17,113 bases of DNA from Candidatus Woesearchaeota archaeon (GTDB lineage Archaea; Nanobdellota; Nanobdellia; Woesearchaeales; ARS49). The notes beneath the pieces are model-generated. The model did not search any database, was not told where the DNA came from, and worked only from the letters and a program-made list of their open reading frames with translations. A program made the position numbers and the translations under genes. Each line of letters starts with the position of its first letter. Position 1 is the stretch's first letter. Below are positions 1 to 6,413 of this stretch, in pieces. The DNA is taken from positions 1,963-19,075 of the forward strand of contig JAHFPE010000001.1 of assembly GCA_023261345.1 (NCBI GenBank), written 5' to 3'.

Positions 1-264
1 CGTAAATGAAGGATGCAGCGTGACTGAACTCGCGAACGTTTATGGGCTCGGTAACTCGCTATCGCTCGCCCTTTCCGCCAGTGCCGTGCGCCATTTAATT
101 ACTTTTGTGCGGGGATCCTCCGAGGGTGCCAATCTCGACCGCTGTCCAGAAGCTATGAACTTGTCACTGCGAGATTCAAGGCAACCCCTTCTCGCATCGA
201 TACCTGTGGAAAGGCGTGGCACAAAAATGGGCGGAAAGGTACTTTTCTACAGAGCCAGTTTATG
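1..264 (+). ncRNA. Structured non-coding RNA, 3' portion, family not assigned
   Basis: The stretch is 54% G+C over its first 240 bases, inside an AT-rich region, which in such genomes usually marks a folded RNA. I see nested complementarity: 70-79 with 230-239 (10 perfect pairs), 81-85 with 218-222, 90-92 with 213-215, 45-49 with 252-256, and 1-6 with 259-264. There is a local hairpin 168-174/190-196 that continues as 179-181/187-189. The outermost helix touches base 1, so the 5' part probably lies outside the window. Pair 2/263 is G-U on this strand but would be C-A on the other, which weakly favours plus. An ACAGA near the 3' end recalls RNase P RNA, but the GGCUUA that should follow is absent; the SRP helix-8 motif is also not evident. 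The reading frame across it (20-265) does not look like a protein. Confidence 0.55.
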
Positions 265-270
265 ACAAAC

Positions 271-280
271 CTTAAATAGA
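271..280 (+). promoter_or_regulatory. TATA-like box for the first small gene
   Basis: CTTAAATAGA is centred about 28 bases before the ATG at 303. That is the archaeal TATA-to-start spacing expected for a leaderless mRNA. It directly follows the 3' end of the structured RNA, and no Shine-Dalgarno sequence is seen before the ATG. Confidence 0.6.
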
Positions 281-302
281 TTGTTTTCTCGTCAATCACA
301 AA

Positions 303-953
303 ATGATTGTCAACAAACCAATTGACAGACTTTCGAGTCCGGAATTACAGCTTCCTTCAGTTAGACATAGATATACTGGTGTTGATTACATATCACTTCC
401 AGAATGGATGGTGAATTATAAAGACGTCTTTCATCTTGGAAGAATCATTGAAATCATGCACGAATACTCTGTTGATGAAGGATGGGGAGATAGAAACGAT
501 TCCAAATTTCCTGAGAAAATGTATATTGAACGAATATCAACTTCAGGTGCAAAAGAACTGTGGATTCGCTGGAGACTTAATAAAGAAGGAAATGATTCAA
601 AACTCTTCAGATGGGACCTTGACCTTGACCTTCATGTCATTCCACCACTCACAGAAGTTGAAGTCATGATTAAAGGTCAAAAGTTCAAAATGAACAAAGG
701 AGAATTCGAACTTAAAATAAACGCATTCCTCATTATTGATCCAGACAACAAATGGAAAAAACATTGGCTACTTGGAAGATTCAAAGACCTCATAATGAAA
801 CGCCTCTACAGAAAACAACTCGAATGGCAAAGAACATCATTATATCAAGAATCCTATAGATTCCAAGAAGCAATGAAAACACATTTCAAACTTGAAACAA
901 TGCTTCCGGAACGAGAATTAGCAGAGTTCTGGAACAAACGAGACTTTGAATAG
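303..953 (+). CDS. Conserved hypothetical protein, member 1 of a tandem paralogous triplet
   Basis: A 216-residue soluble protein with no signal peptide or membrane segment. I do not recognise a catalytic motif. It shares an order of features with the next two genes: an N-terminal hydrophobic/aromatic segment (F-x-L-x-x-I-I-x-I-M, residues about 43-53), a middle section with alternating charged and aromatic residues, and E-V-E-V-M-x-x-G-Q-K-x-K followed by a strand. Then come A-F-L-x-x-D-x-x-x-K-W and a basic helical C-terminus rich in Lys, Arg and Tyr. The N-terminus is about 35 residues longer than in its neighbours. The ATG is preceded by a TATA box at leaderless distance. Similar small proteins of unknown function occur in DPANN archaea, as far as I recall. 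The pattern suggests an alpha/beta fold with a basic surface; the function is unknown. Confidence 0.8.
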   Translation: MIVNKPIDRLSSPELQLPSVRHRYTGVDYISLPEWMVNYKDVFHLGRIIEIMHEYSVDEGWGDRNDSKFPEKMYIERISTSGAKELWIRWRLNKEGNDSKLFRWDLDLDLHVIPPLTEVEVMIKGQKFKMNKGEFELKINAFLIIDPDNKWKKHWLLGRFKDLIMKRLYRKQLEWQRTSLYQESYRFQEAMKTHFKLETMLPERELAEFWNKRDFE

Positions 954-983
954 GCGTAGCAGATCAAAAACATGTAGAAACAA

Positions 984-998
984 CCAAAAAATAAAACG
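984..998 (+). promoter_or_regulatory. Possible weak TATA-like tract ahead of the second paralog
   Basis: An A-rich tract with AAATAAAAC lies about 14-28 bases before the ATG at 1012, in the 58-base gap between the first and second small genes. It may be an internal promoter, but the A-richness is not distinctive. Confidence 0.3.
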
Positions 999-1011
999 AG
1001 AACGCTGAACA

Positions 1012-1521
1012 ATGGTTAAAAAAGACGCAGAATTTCCTCCATTTGCAATACGACACAGAGGAATCTTCTCATACGCAAAACTCCTCAAGTGCGTTCATAC
1101 ATGGTGCGAAGAAAATGATTACGAATTTCATGAAATCAAAGTGAAATATAAAATACCTAGTCCTGCAGGAGCAGAAGTTGAGGGAGATCTCATAGGAGAG
1201 CGCAACATAACAGATTACCTTAAATACAAACTCACAATGACGTACCATATTTGGGACATGCGAGATGTTGAAATCGTTGAAGATGGACAAAAGAAAAAAG
1301 TACAAGAAGGCACAGTTGTCATTGAAGTACGTGCAGAATACACACTTGATTACGCAGAAAGATTCAAAGGTAAATTCCTTGAAGAACTCCAAAAGTTCTA
1401 TCACAAATTCATCATCAAACGCGTCATTGACGATTGGTATGAAGACAATTTACTTATAAAAATGATGGACCTTAACGAAACAATAAAACGCACATTACAA
1501 TACGAGGAGTATCGTGGTTGA
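1012..1521 (+). CDS. Conserved hypothetical protein, member 2 of a tandem paralogous triplet
   Basis: A 169-residue protein without signal peptide or membrane helix. Its layout matches genes 1 and 3: R-H-R-G-I-F-S-x-x-K-L-L-K-x-V-x-x-W near residues 14-31, Y-E-F-H-E (37-41), and T-D-Y-L-K-Y-K at about residues 67-73. Then D-M-R-D-V-E-I-V-x-D-G-Q-K-K-K-V-x-E-G, a strand ending in A-E-Y-T-L-D-Y, and a C-terminal helix with F-L-E-E-L-Q-K-F-Y-H-K-F-I-I-K-R. The F-Y-H-K-[FY]-I-I-K block is one I associate with small unannotated DPANN proteins (recollection, not a search). It ends inside the start of the next gene, with an 8-base overlap, so the two are translationally coupled. Function unknown. 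Confidence 0.82.
   Translation: MVKKDAEFPPFAIRHRGIFSYAKLLKCVHTWCEENDYEFHEIKVKYKIPSPAGAEVEGDLIGERNITDYLKYKLTMTYHIWDMRDVEIVEDGQKKKVQEGTVVIEVRAEYTLDYAERFKGKFLEELQKFYHKFIIKRVIDDWYEDNLLIKMMDLNETIKRTLQYEEYRG
1504..1509 (+). promoter_or_regulatory. Ribosome binding site deciding the GTG start of the third paralog
   Basis: GAGGAG sits four bases before the GTG at 1514, inside the last codons of the preceding gene. It supports both the GTG start and coupled translation across the overlap. Confidence 0.6.
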
Positions 1522-2017
1522 ACGAGAACCCATAGTTGAAAAAGAAAAAATAACATATGAAGGACTCTTCAGTCTCAAAGACATTATAAAACTCATTGAA
1601 GATTGGCAAAGCAGCAAACGATACGTACCATTTGAACGAAAAGCAGTTGAAAGTGTACGAAGTCATGGAAAGTTCATAGAGTACTGGTTTCAACCATTTA
1701 GAAAACCAAGTGATTACGTTAAATACGTAATTTGGATTCGCTTACTTGGAAGTGATCTCAAAGAAAAAGAAGTAGAGAGAGATGGACACAAAATTGTGCT
1801 TGTCGAAGGAAAAATTCAAATTATCCTCGATGCATTCCTTGAAACAGACTGGGACAAACGCTGGGAAAACAAACCTCTCTTTTATTTTCTGCGCGCAGTG
1901 TGGGATAAATTTATTTATGCACCATTTCTTTCAGGTGCAAGGCAAGGAATTAAGGATGATGCAATGCATCTCAAAGCACAACTCAAAAGCTACCTTAACA
2001 TGCAACGATTCGCCTGA
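1514..2017 (+). CDS. Conserved hypothetical protein, member 3 of a tandem paralogous triplet
   Basis: A 167-residue protein starting at GTG, overlapping the previous gene by 8 bases. It shares with member 2 the opening Y-E-G-L-F-S-x-K-D-I-I-K-L-I-x-x-W, then S-D-Y-V-K-Y and K-E-V-E-R-D-G-H-K-I-x-x-x-E-G. A strand leads to A-F-L-E-T-D-W-x-x-R-W, followed by F-L-R-A-V-W-D-K-F-I and a basic helical end. It has no signal peptide or membrane helix. Three diverged copies in a row suggest gene duplication followed by specialisation, perhaps as subunits of one assembly (inference). A 10-pair stem (2001-2010/2059-2068) covers its last codons and stop. Function unknown. Confidence 0.82.
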   Translation: MVEREPIVEKEKITYEGLFSLKDIIKLIEDWQSSKRYVPFERKAVESVRSHGKFIEYWFQPFRKPSDYVKYVIWIRLLGSDLKEKEVERDGHKIVLVEGKIQIILDAFLETDWDKRWENKPLFYFLRAVWDKFIYAPFLSGARQGIKDDAMHLKAQLKSYLNMQRFA

Positions 2018-2134
2018 ACTTTCGCAAGATTGCTCATCTGCTGACTCTCTTGCTTCGCAATCGTTGTAACTTAAAGAAACGTATGCATAGTTCAACATTC
2101 TCTAACGTAAGCGCCAGCGAACTCAATACTTTTT
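2001..2134 (+). terminator. Hairpin plus T-tract between convergent genes
   Basis: Bases 2001-2010 pair with 2059-2068 (one G-U), with TTGC/GCAA (2050-2053/2057-2060) as an alternative inner hairpin. A T5 tract follows at 2130-2134. The segment separates the small-gene cluster from the convergent rpoL, so a 3'-end role is likely. Archaeal termination depends mostly on U-tracts, and T5 is modest. Confidence 0.35.
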
Positions 2135-2147
2135 CAATTGTAGAATC

Positions 2148-2423
2148 CTATATTTTCAAGGCTTGAAATTCATCATGCAGTTTCTCAAACGTTTTGCCTA
2201 ACCGCTTCACGGCTGCATTCAAGGTTTTTCGTGGATCAGCACCGTCAGTTTCGAGAATAAATCTTGGCTTACCAACAAGAGGATGATCAACATTGTATCC
2301 TGCAATCTTGACATGTTCATCAACATTGAGTTCGTCTTTGAGTAGATTTGGAAGAGTGTGCTTATCTCCATCTAGCTCAAATACGAGTTTATTTTTCTTA
2401 TCTTCAAGAATGGTGACTTGCAT
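2148..2423 (-). CDS. rpoL: DNA-directed RNA polymerase subunit L (Rpo11/RpoL)
   Basis: A 91-residue protein of the usual length for archaeal subunit L, the counterpart of eukaryotic Rpb11 and of the bacterial alpha N-terminal domain. It pairs with subunit D to nucleate RNA polymerase assembly. Family marks are clear: H-T-L-P-N-L-L-K-D-E-L at residues 22-32 (the strongly conserved H-T-[LF]-x-N-[LA]-L segment). Next comes V-x-x-A-G-Y-N-V-D-H-P-L-V-G-K-P at about 38-53, then a strand with E-T-D-G-x-D-P and a long C-terminal helix. The ATG at 2423 is preceded at leaderless distance by a TATA-like box. It is a single-gene unit here, convergent with the paralog cluster. Nothing is odd in the protein itself; the upstream region carries a triple repeat. 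Confidence 0.95.
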   Translation of the reverse strand: MQVTILEDKKNKLVFELDGDKHTLPNLLKDELNVDEHVKIAGYNVDHPLVGKPRFILETDGADPRKTLNAAVKRLGKTFEKLHDEFQALKI

Positions 2424-2444
2424 AATCCTCTTCAGTAGAGTGGT

Positions 2445-2456
2445 GGTTTAAAAAGG
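2445..2456 (-). promoter_or_regulatory. TATA-like box for rpoL
   Basis: On the minus strand this reads ACCTTTTTAAAC, centred about 27 bases before the rpoL ATG. That fits leaderless transcription. Confidence 0.55.
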
Positions 2457-2498
2457 TAACGTTAAAAAAATGAAAAACTCTTAATTCATTCTCTTGAT

Positions 2499-2643
2499 TA
2501 CAACTAGCAACGAACAATAAAAAAAGATAAAAAAATGAACTCCTCCCACTATCTTCTCTTTGCTGCATCCTCTTTACTACAACTAGCAACGAATCACAAA
2601 AAGATAAAAAACTCTTACTAACTTCTCTCTACTGCAACTAGCA
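2499..2643 (-). repeat. Three-copy direct repeat with A/T tracts upstream of rpoL
   Basis: The 16-mer TACAACTAGCAACGAA (plus strand) occurs at 2499-2514 and 2578-2593, exact. A shorter copy, GCAACTAGCA, is at 2634-2643. The 14-mer AAAAAGATAAAAAA also occurs twice, at 2521-2534 and 2598-2611, just after the first two copies. Read on the minus strand, each unit is a GTTGCTAGTTG core, a purine-rich stretch with AAGAG, then a run of five to seven T. Serial terminators, operator sites or short repeated RNAs are all possible. Confidence 0.7.
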
Positions 2644-2646
2644 CTA

Positions 2647-2689
2647 CGTATTTTATACGAGGGGAAGTGTCCCCCTGCGAGCCCCCCTC
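2647..2689. promoter_or_regulatory. Palindromic TATA element followed by a GC-rich hairpin
   Basis: CGTATTTTATACG (2647-2659) is an inverted repeat that reads as a TATA box on both strands. On the plus side GGGGA (2661-2665) pairs with TCCCC (2670-2674); alternatively GAGGGG (2659-2664) pairs with CCCCTC (2684-2689). Leftward it could start a transcript across the triple repeat toward rpoL. Rightward it could start one across the CGACGA-rich stretch 2691-2780. That stretch opens an Arg-rich frame at 2696 which I do not accept as a gene. Confidence 0.35.
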
Positions 2690-2838
2690 ACGACTATGAC
2701 GACGAAACGACGACTATTACGACCTCTCCTACGACGGAGCTCACGACGACGACGTTCACTGCGACGACGATTCAACACGAATAAATGGCGCGAACAAAAT
2801 ACGAGAATGAGATTTGGTATATTTGCGGTGGCTGAAAT

Positions 2839-3008
2839 AAAAAAAACACACATCAAATTTTCTACAGAATCAAGAACCCAATCAGGATCGACTGCGGTCT
2901 CTCAGGTTGCAAGATACTCGCAACCACAGCAGAGCTGGGGGGTGCACTCCAACCTAGATTGGTGGCACCCGTCGCACTCTGGTACCTCAGGGTATGAACC
3001 CAAATTCG
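2839..3008 (-). ncRNA. Candidate structured RNA with U8 terminator, directly downstream of aglB
   Basis: Bases 2881-3000 are 58% G+C, unlike the AT-rich surroundings. On the minus strand the order is: a small hairpin (2999-3001/2990-2992); then lower stem 2977-2981/2930-2934 with an internal loop and upper stem 2965-2970/2940-2945 that continues as 2959-2962/2949-2952; then a nine-pair hairpin 2917-2925/2905-2913. The last includes a G-U pair valid only on this strand. The segment runs into eight A on the plus strand at 2839-2846, that is U8 in a minus transcript, a good archaeal terminator. AATTAAAAG at 3031-3039 (minus) could be its TATA box, inside aglB codons. It could equally be the aglB 3' UTR. 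It is not a tRNA, and no ACA or C/D boxes are convincing. Confidence 0.45.
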
Positions 3009-3019
3009 ACCAATCAATT

Positions 3020-6000
3020 TCACGCAGTTCTTTTAATTCTGAAGTTCAGCGTCTTATTTCCTAAGGGATGTTTGGTAGGATCAGTACCGTATGCTGCTTC
3101 TGGACGGATTGCACCAGTTGTTTCCTGCCCGATTTTCAATTCTCGAACTAACAAATCAAAACCAGGAATTACTTGACCTGTTCCAATACTAAAGGAGAAT
3201 TGTCGATTCTCAAACAAACTAAGATTCACATCTTTAGAGATATTCTTTGATTGCCAATCAATAATAGAACTATCAAACACTGCGCCATCATCAAGCCAAC
3301 CGACATACTCAACAGAAACTTTACCTCCCTTTGGAACTCCGGGAGAAAATTGCTTTGTAACATTCTTACCATCCCAATCTAGCTTCCACACACTAACCCA
3401 GCCACCACCCAAGAAACGATCAACAGCAAACGGCTTAAAATATTTCAAGTCCTGACCTTGGAACAAATACAATCTTGTAAACATGCTTGCGGCAAGTTCA
3501 GGAGAACTTAGCATTGACGCCAGCCCCCCATTCGGATGAGGAAAGAACGCAACACCATATGGAATACTACCATTCTTGTTCACTTGCTTCACAAACTCAC
3601 CATTTGCATTCATGAACGTCAAAACCTCTGGCTTGAATACACCTTGGTTTGTATGTAGCGCAGCAGATTGCGTACTTGTATTAAACTCAAGACCATTCCC
3701 GCAGTAAAACGTGTCTCCTTCCGCAGAAGTTGCAGAACAAGAAGACATCCCTTGGAAGCCAGGCCAAGGAGAAATCCACGCATTCGCTTGTTCTTCAGAT
3801 ACAAGACGCTTACTCTGATCATACAAATCTGCAGCTTCTTTTTTTGAAATATTTGGATCTTTAATCATTTCAGTAATTGCAACATCACGCGGCAAGTTGC
3901 GGAATTGTACCCACGCATCAGCCCTCTCAAAATTCCAGCTTCCAAAATGCGCCCAGACTCCCGCCTTTCCAATCATGTCATCAGAAGTAATGAAATAGTC
4001 CTCAGGAGGAGAACAGTGGGTGAAACGCAGTACATTCTCTGAAGATGATTCAGAAATGCCGCGCTGCAGCAAAAGTTCATGTGCTTGATCCTTACTTAAT
4101 GGTAAGATCTCGTACAGAAGTTTCACTGAACGAGAAGCATCCTTCATTTCAGCATCGAGAGTATCAAATGCAGTATTTGCACCGCAATCAAGCATACGCA
4201 CAATACCTTTTGCCAGCTCTTCATCACTTGTTAAAAGCACTTTTCCAATCCAGTGTGCCTGCGGAGAATTCTGTGACGCGCCATCAAAGGTAACTGCACG
4301 GTTCGCAATGTACTTGAAATGATGACCAAAATCCCACCATGAATTAATAATTGCATTTGGAGCAGATTGATCTTTAATTTTTGTTAACACATTCCACCAC
4401 GCATCATTCACGTTTGGCACGTCATTTTTTCCAGTAATCGTAGTTCCACGACTCGCAGGAACAATTAACATCCCAACAATAACTAACAAAACAGCACCAA
4501 CAATTGCGGGATGAACCTTGAACTTCGAACGAAAATACGAACTACACGATGAATACACCACGCCCACAAATGATGCAATAGCAATCACAAATGGAATAGC
4601 GACGAGCATTGTAAAACGAACACCTTTCGTACTTGCATACACAGTTGCGAGAAGCCAGAACAATAATAATGTTCCTGCAACAAATTCTTCATCATCTTTC
4701 AAACCCTTCCAAAACAATGCTGCAATGCCTAGTACTGAGAGAAGCTCAAGAAGCGTAGCAGTACTTCCACCGCCAGTGACTGCTCCAACAATAGTATCAA
4801 ATGAAGCAGGATTTAATTCAGCAACAGTCGTATAAACATTCGGCCACAAGTTCGTATTGCTTGCAATCTTAATATTCGAGAACGAAAATGGCTCAAGAGG
4901 AGCGTACCAGAATGTGTGAAAATTCTGAAACAACGTTACAAACACGCCAATAGAAACAAGTAGAACTCCTGCGAGTACAACAGTTTTTCCAACAGGAGAA
5001 GAGAATAGCATTTCACTAATGTTTTTGTTCTTCCACGCGTTCACTAATGAATTCCTGTGCTTGGAAACTTGCCATGCTGCAAGTGCAAGAAGAGAGCTCA
5101 TTGTGAATGCATACATATACCACCAACCAGACCAAAAGACAGTATATGCCCCAATCAAAAATCCAGTTACCGCACCCAAACCATACCGCCAGCGCACATC
5201 CTTTGCATGTACTGCCTCAAGAAACACCCACGTGATCAACAATGGGAAAAGCACATTATACCCATCAGTATCAGCATGACCCCAACCAGTACGGCCAGCA
5301 ATTGCAGTATTAATAGACAACAATGTTAATGCAACAGTTCCACCAATATTTCCTGCAACCCTTCTACCAATAAAAAATGCAGGAATCAATGATAAGAATA
5401 TTATCACAACAGGAAAGTACGCGGCAGAAGCCATTAAATCAAAACCAAACACACCAAAAAATCTATACAACCAAACGAGAACAAGAGGATGCAGACTCGA
5501 CTGATATGGCACACCAAGTGGTGCAACCATGTGATTATCCCACGAAACCCCATTAACAACAGTATCCCATGGAACACCAGTATTCAAAATATTCCTACTA
5601 TATCTCAACCAAAAATACGGATCAATATCAGGCATGTACAAATATTTCTTGCCATTGCTATCGTACTCGAAAAAATCACGAATCTGATTTGCAATCGCTG
5701 CAATCTGCTGATCTATAGCTACTTTATTCGTAGTAACTTGCTTTTGGAATTGTTCCTCAACAACTTGCTGAACACGGCTTTCAGGAAGACCAGGATACTG
5801 ACGCGCGACATCTGAAGCAATCTGACTACGAAGCGAATTATGCACTGTTCCTAACGCCCACTCATCAGCTTGAGGAAGATTCTGTGCCTGCAACCTCGCC
5901 CACAAGCCACCCCACGGACAATATGTATTTCCAGAACAAGGCCAAAGACCAGTACTCGGAACAAATTGCAACATGAGAAGAAGCAACAATAGCATAACCA

Positions 6001-6304
6001 CAGGATGCTCTTTACAAAAAGACCACGCCCTCTTAAAAACAGACCAGTCAAATGACAAATCATCAGACGAACTTCCAGAGATGGATGAAGAGGAATTTGA
6101 TGAACTTGTAGTTGTGAAGTTCAATGGAGTTAAAGACAACGAAGAAGGAACACGTTCTGTATTCGCACTTAATTGGGATTGTTCTTTCTTACTGAACCAC
6201 TTTTTTATCTTACTAAAATCAATATCGTCAGAATTATCATCATCAAAATCCTTTTTTAATTCTTGATTATCTGCTTGTTCAGTCACAAAACACACCTTAT
6301 TCAA
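3020..6304 (-). CDS. aglB: AglB/STT3-type oligosaccharyltransferase with C-terminal FKBP prolyl isomerase domain
   Basis: A 1094-residue membrane protein that transfers a lipid-linked glycan to Asn in N-X-S/T sites of exported proteins. Seen in order: an acidic and Ser-rich cytoplasmic tail (1-90), the first membrane helix (about 103-116), a long external loop with D-I-D-P-Y (226-230, first metal-binding D-x-D), and G-H-A-D-T-D-G-Y-N (342-350, second metal motif). Many helices follow to about 615, with T-V-A-E (493-496, the TIXE-type external-loop-5 motif). W-W-D-F-G (656-660, sequon-binding WWDYG motif) opens the soluble domain. Residues 995-1090 form a short FKBP domain: Y1000, F1010-D1011, F1038, V1045-I1046, F1049, Y1072 and F1088 match the usual prolyl-pocket positions, with Phe replacing the usual Trp59. 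It starts at TTG with GAGG at 6311-6314 six bases upstream; GTG at 6286 is an alternative. It lies downstream of the reductase gene on the same strand. Confidence 0.93.
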   Translation of the reverse strand: MNKVCFVTEQADNQELKKDFDDDNSDDIDFSKIKKWFSKKEQSQLSANTERVPSSLSLTPLNFTTTSSSNSSSSISGSSSDDLSFDWSVFKRAWSFCKEHPVVMLLLLLLMLQFVPSTGLWPCSGNTYCPWGGLWARLQAQNLPQADEWALGTVHNSLRSQIASDVARQYPGLPESRVQQVVEEQFQKQVTTNKVAIDQQIAAIANQIRDFFEYDSNGKKYLYMPDIDPYFWLRYSRNILNTGVPWDTVVNGVSWDNHMVAPLGVPYQSSLHPLVLVWLYRFFGVFGFDLMASAAYFPVVIIFLSLIPAFFIGRRVAGNIGGTVALTLLSINTAIAGRTGWGHADTDGYNVLFPLLITWVFLEAVHAKDVRWRYGLGAVTGFLIGAYTVFWSGWWYMYAFTMSSLLALAAWQVSKHRNSLVNAWKNKNISEMLFSSPVGKTVVLAGVLLVSIGVFVTLFQNFHTFWYAPLEPFSFSNIKIASNTNLWPNVYTTVAELNPASFDTIVGAVTGGGSTATLLELLSVLGIAALFWKGLKDDEEFVAGTLLLFWLLATVYASTKGVRFTMLVAIPFVIAIASFVGVVYSSCSSYFRSKFKVHPAIVGAVLLVIVGMLIVPASRGTTITGKNDVPNVNDAWWNVLTKIKDQSAPNAIINSWWDFGHHFKYIANRAVTFDGASQNSPQAHWIGKVLLTSDEELAKGIVRMLDCGANTAFDTLDAEMKDASRSVKLLYEILPLSKDQAHELLLQRGISESSSENVLRFTHCSPPEDYFITSDDMIGKAGVWAHFGSWNFERADAWVQFRNLPRDVAITEMIKDPNISKKEAADLYDQSKRLVSEEQANAWISPWPGFQGMSSCSATSAEGDTFYCGNGLEFNTSTQSAALHTNQGVFKPEVLTFMNANGEFVKQVNKNGSIPYGVAFFPHPNGGLASMLSSPELAASMFTRLYLFQGQDLKYFKPFAVDRFLGGGWVSVWKLDWDGKNVTKQFSPGVPKGGKVSVEYVGWLDDGAVFDSSIIDWQSKNISKDVNLSLFENRQFSFSIGTGQVIPGFDLLVRELKIGQETTGAIRPEAAYGTDPTKHPLGNKTLNFRIKRTA

Positions 6305-6330
6305 CGTTTTCCTCGTTGGAACAGAAGGGG

Positions 6331-6341
6331 GTTTTTAAGTC
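6331..6341 (-). promoter_or_regulatory. TATA-like box for aglB
   Basis: On the minus strand this reads GACTTAAAAAC, centred about 32 bases before the TTG at 6304. The leader would be only a few bases long, so the GAGG at 6311-6314 may lie right at the transcript start. Confidence 0.5.
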
Positions 6342-6342
6342 T

Positions 6343-6383
6343 TAACATTCTGCTGTGAGCGTAGCGAAAACTGCAGAATGTTA
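6343..6383 (-). terminator. Strong hairpin between the reductase gene and aglB
   Basis: TAACATTCTGC (6343-6353) pairs perfectly with GCAGAATGTTA (6373-6383), eleven pairs around a 19-base loop. It lies 31 bases past the reductase stop and touches the aglB TATA box. It may end the reductase transcript or act as an operator or attenuator for aglB. No T-run follows on the minus strand, so a simple intrinsic terminator is not assured. Confidence 0.45.
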
Positions 6384-6413
6384 TCAATGAAGCGCTTTAC
6401 AGTATTTTTTCCC

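Noticed and set aside
20..265. Plus-strand 81-residue frame over the GC-rich left edge
   Set aside because: The sequence has no protein-like pattern, and the DNA shows extensive nested base pairing, which fits an RNA gene better.
1..270. Firm assignment as RNase P or SRP RNA
   Set aside because: Only an ACAGA string and a loose GGA-x-GCAGC resemblance are present. The GGCUUA partner and the SRP helix-8 loop context are missing.
2499..2643. CRISPR array
   Set aside because: The cores are short, the third is partial, the spacers are unequal and low in complexity, and no cas genes are nearby.
2881..3005. tRNA on either strand
   Set aside because: GGGTTCATACCC on the minus strand recalls a T-arm, but the loop lacks the conserved A58 and no acceptor, D or anticodon arms fit.
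2696..3064. Plus-strand 122-residue Arg-rich protein
   Set aside because: Composition comes from a CGA-repeat tract. The rest shows no fold-like pattern, it runs through the candidate structured RNA and 45 bases of antisense aglB, and the opposite frame is just as Arg-rich.
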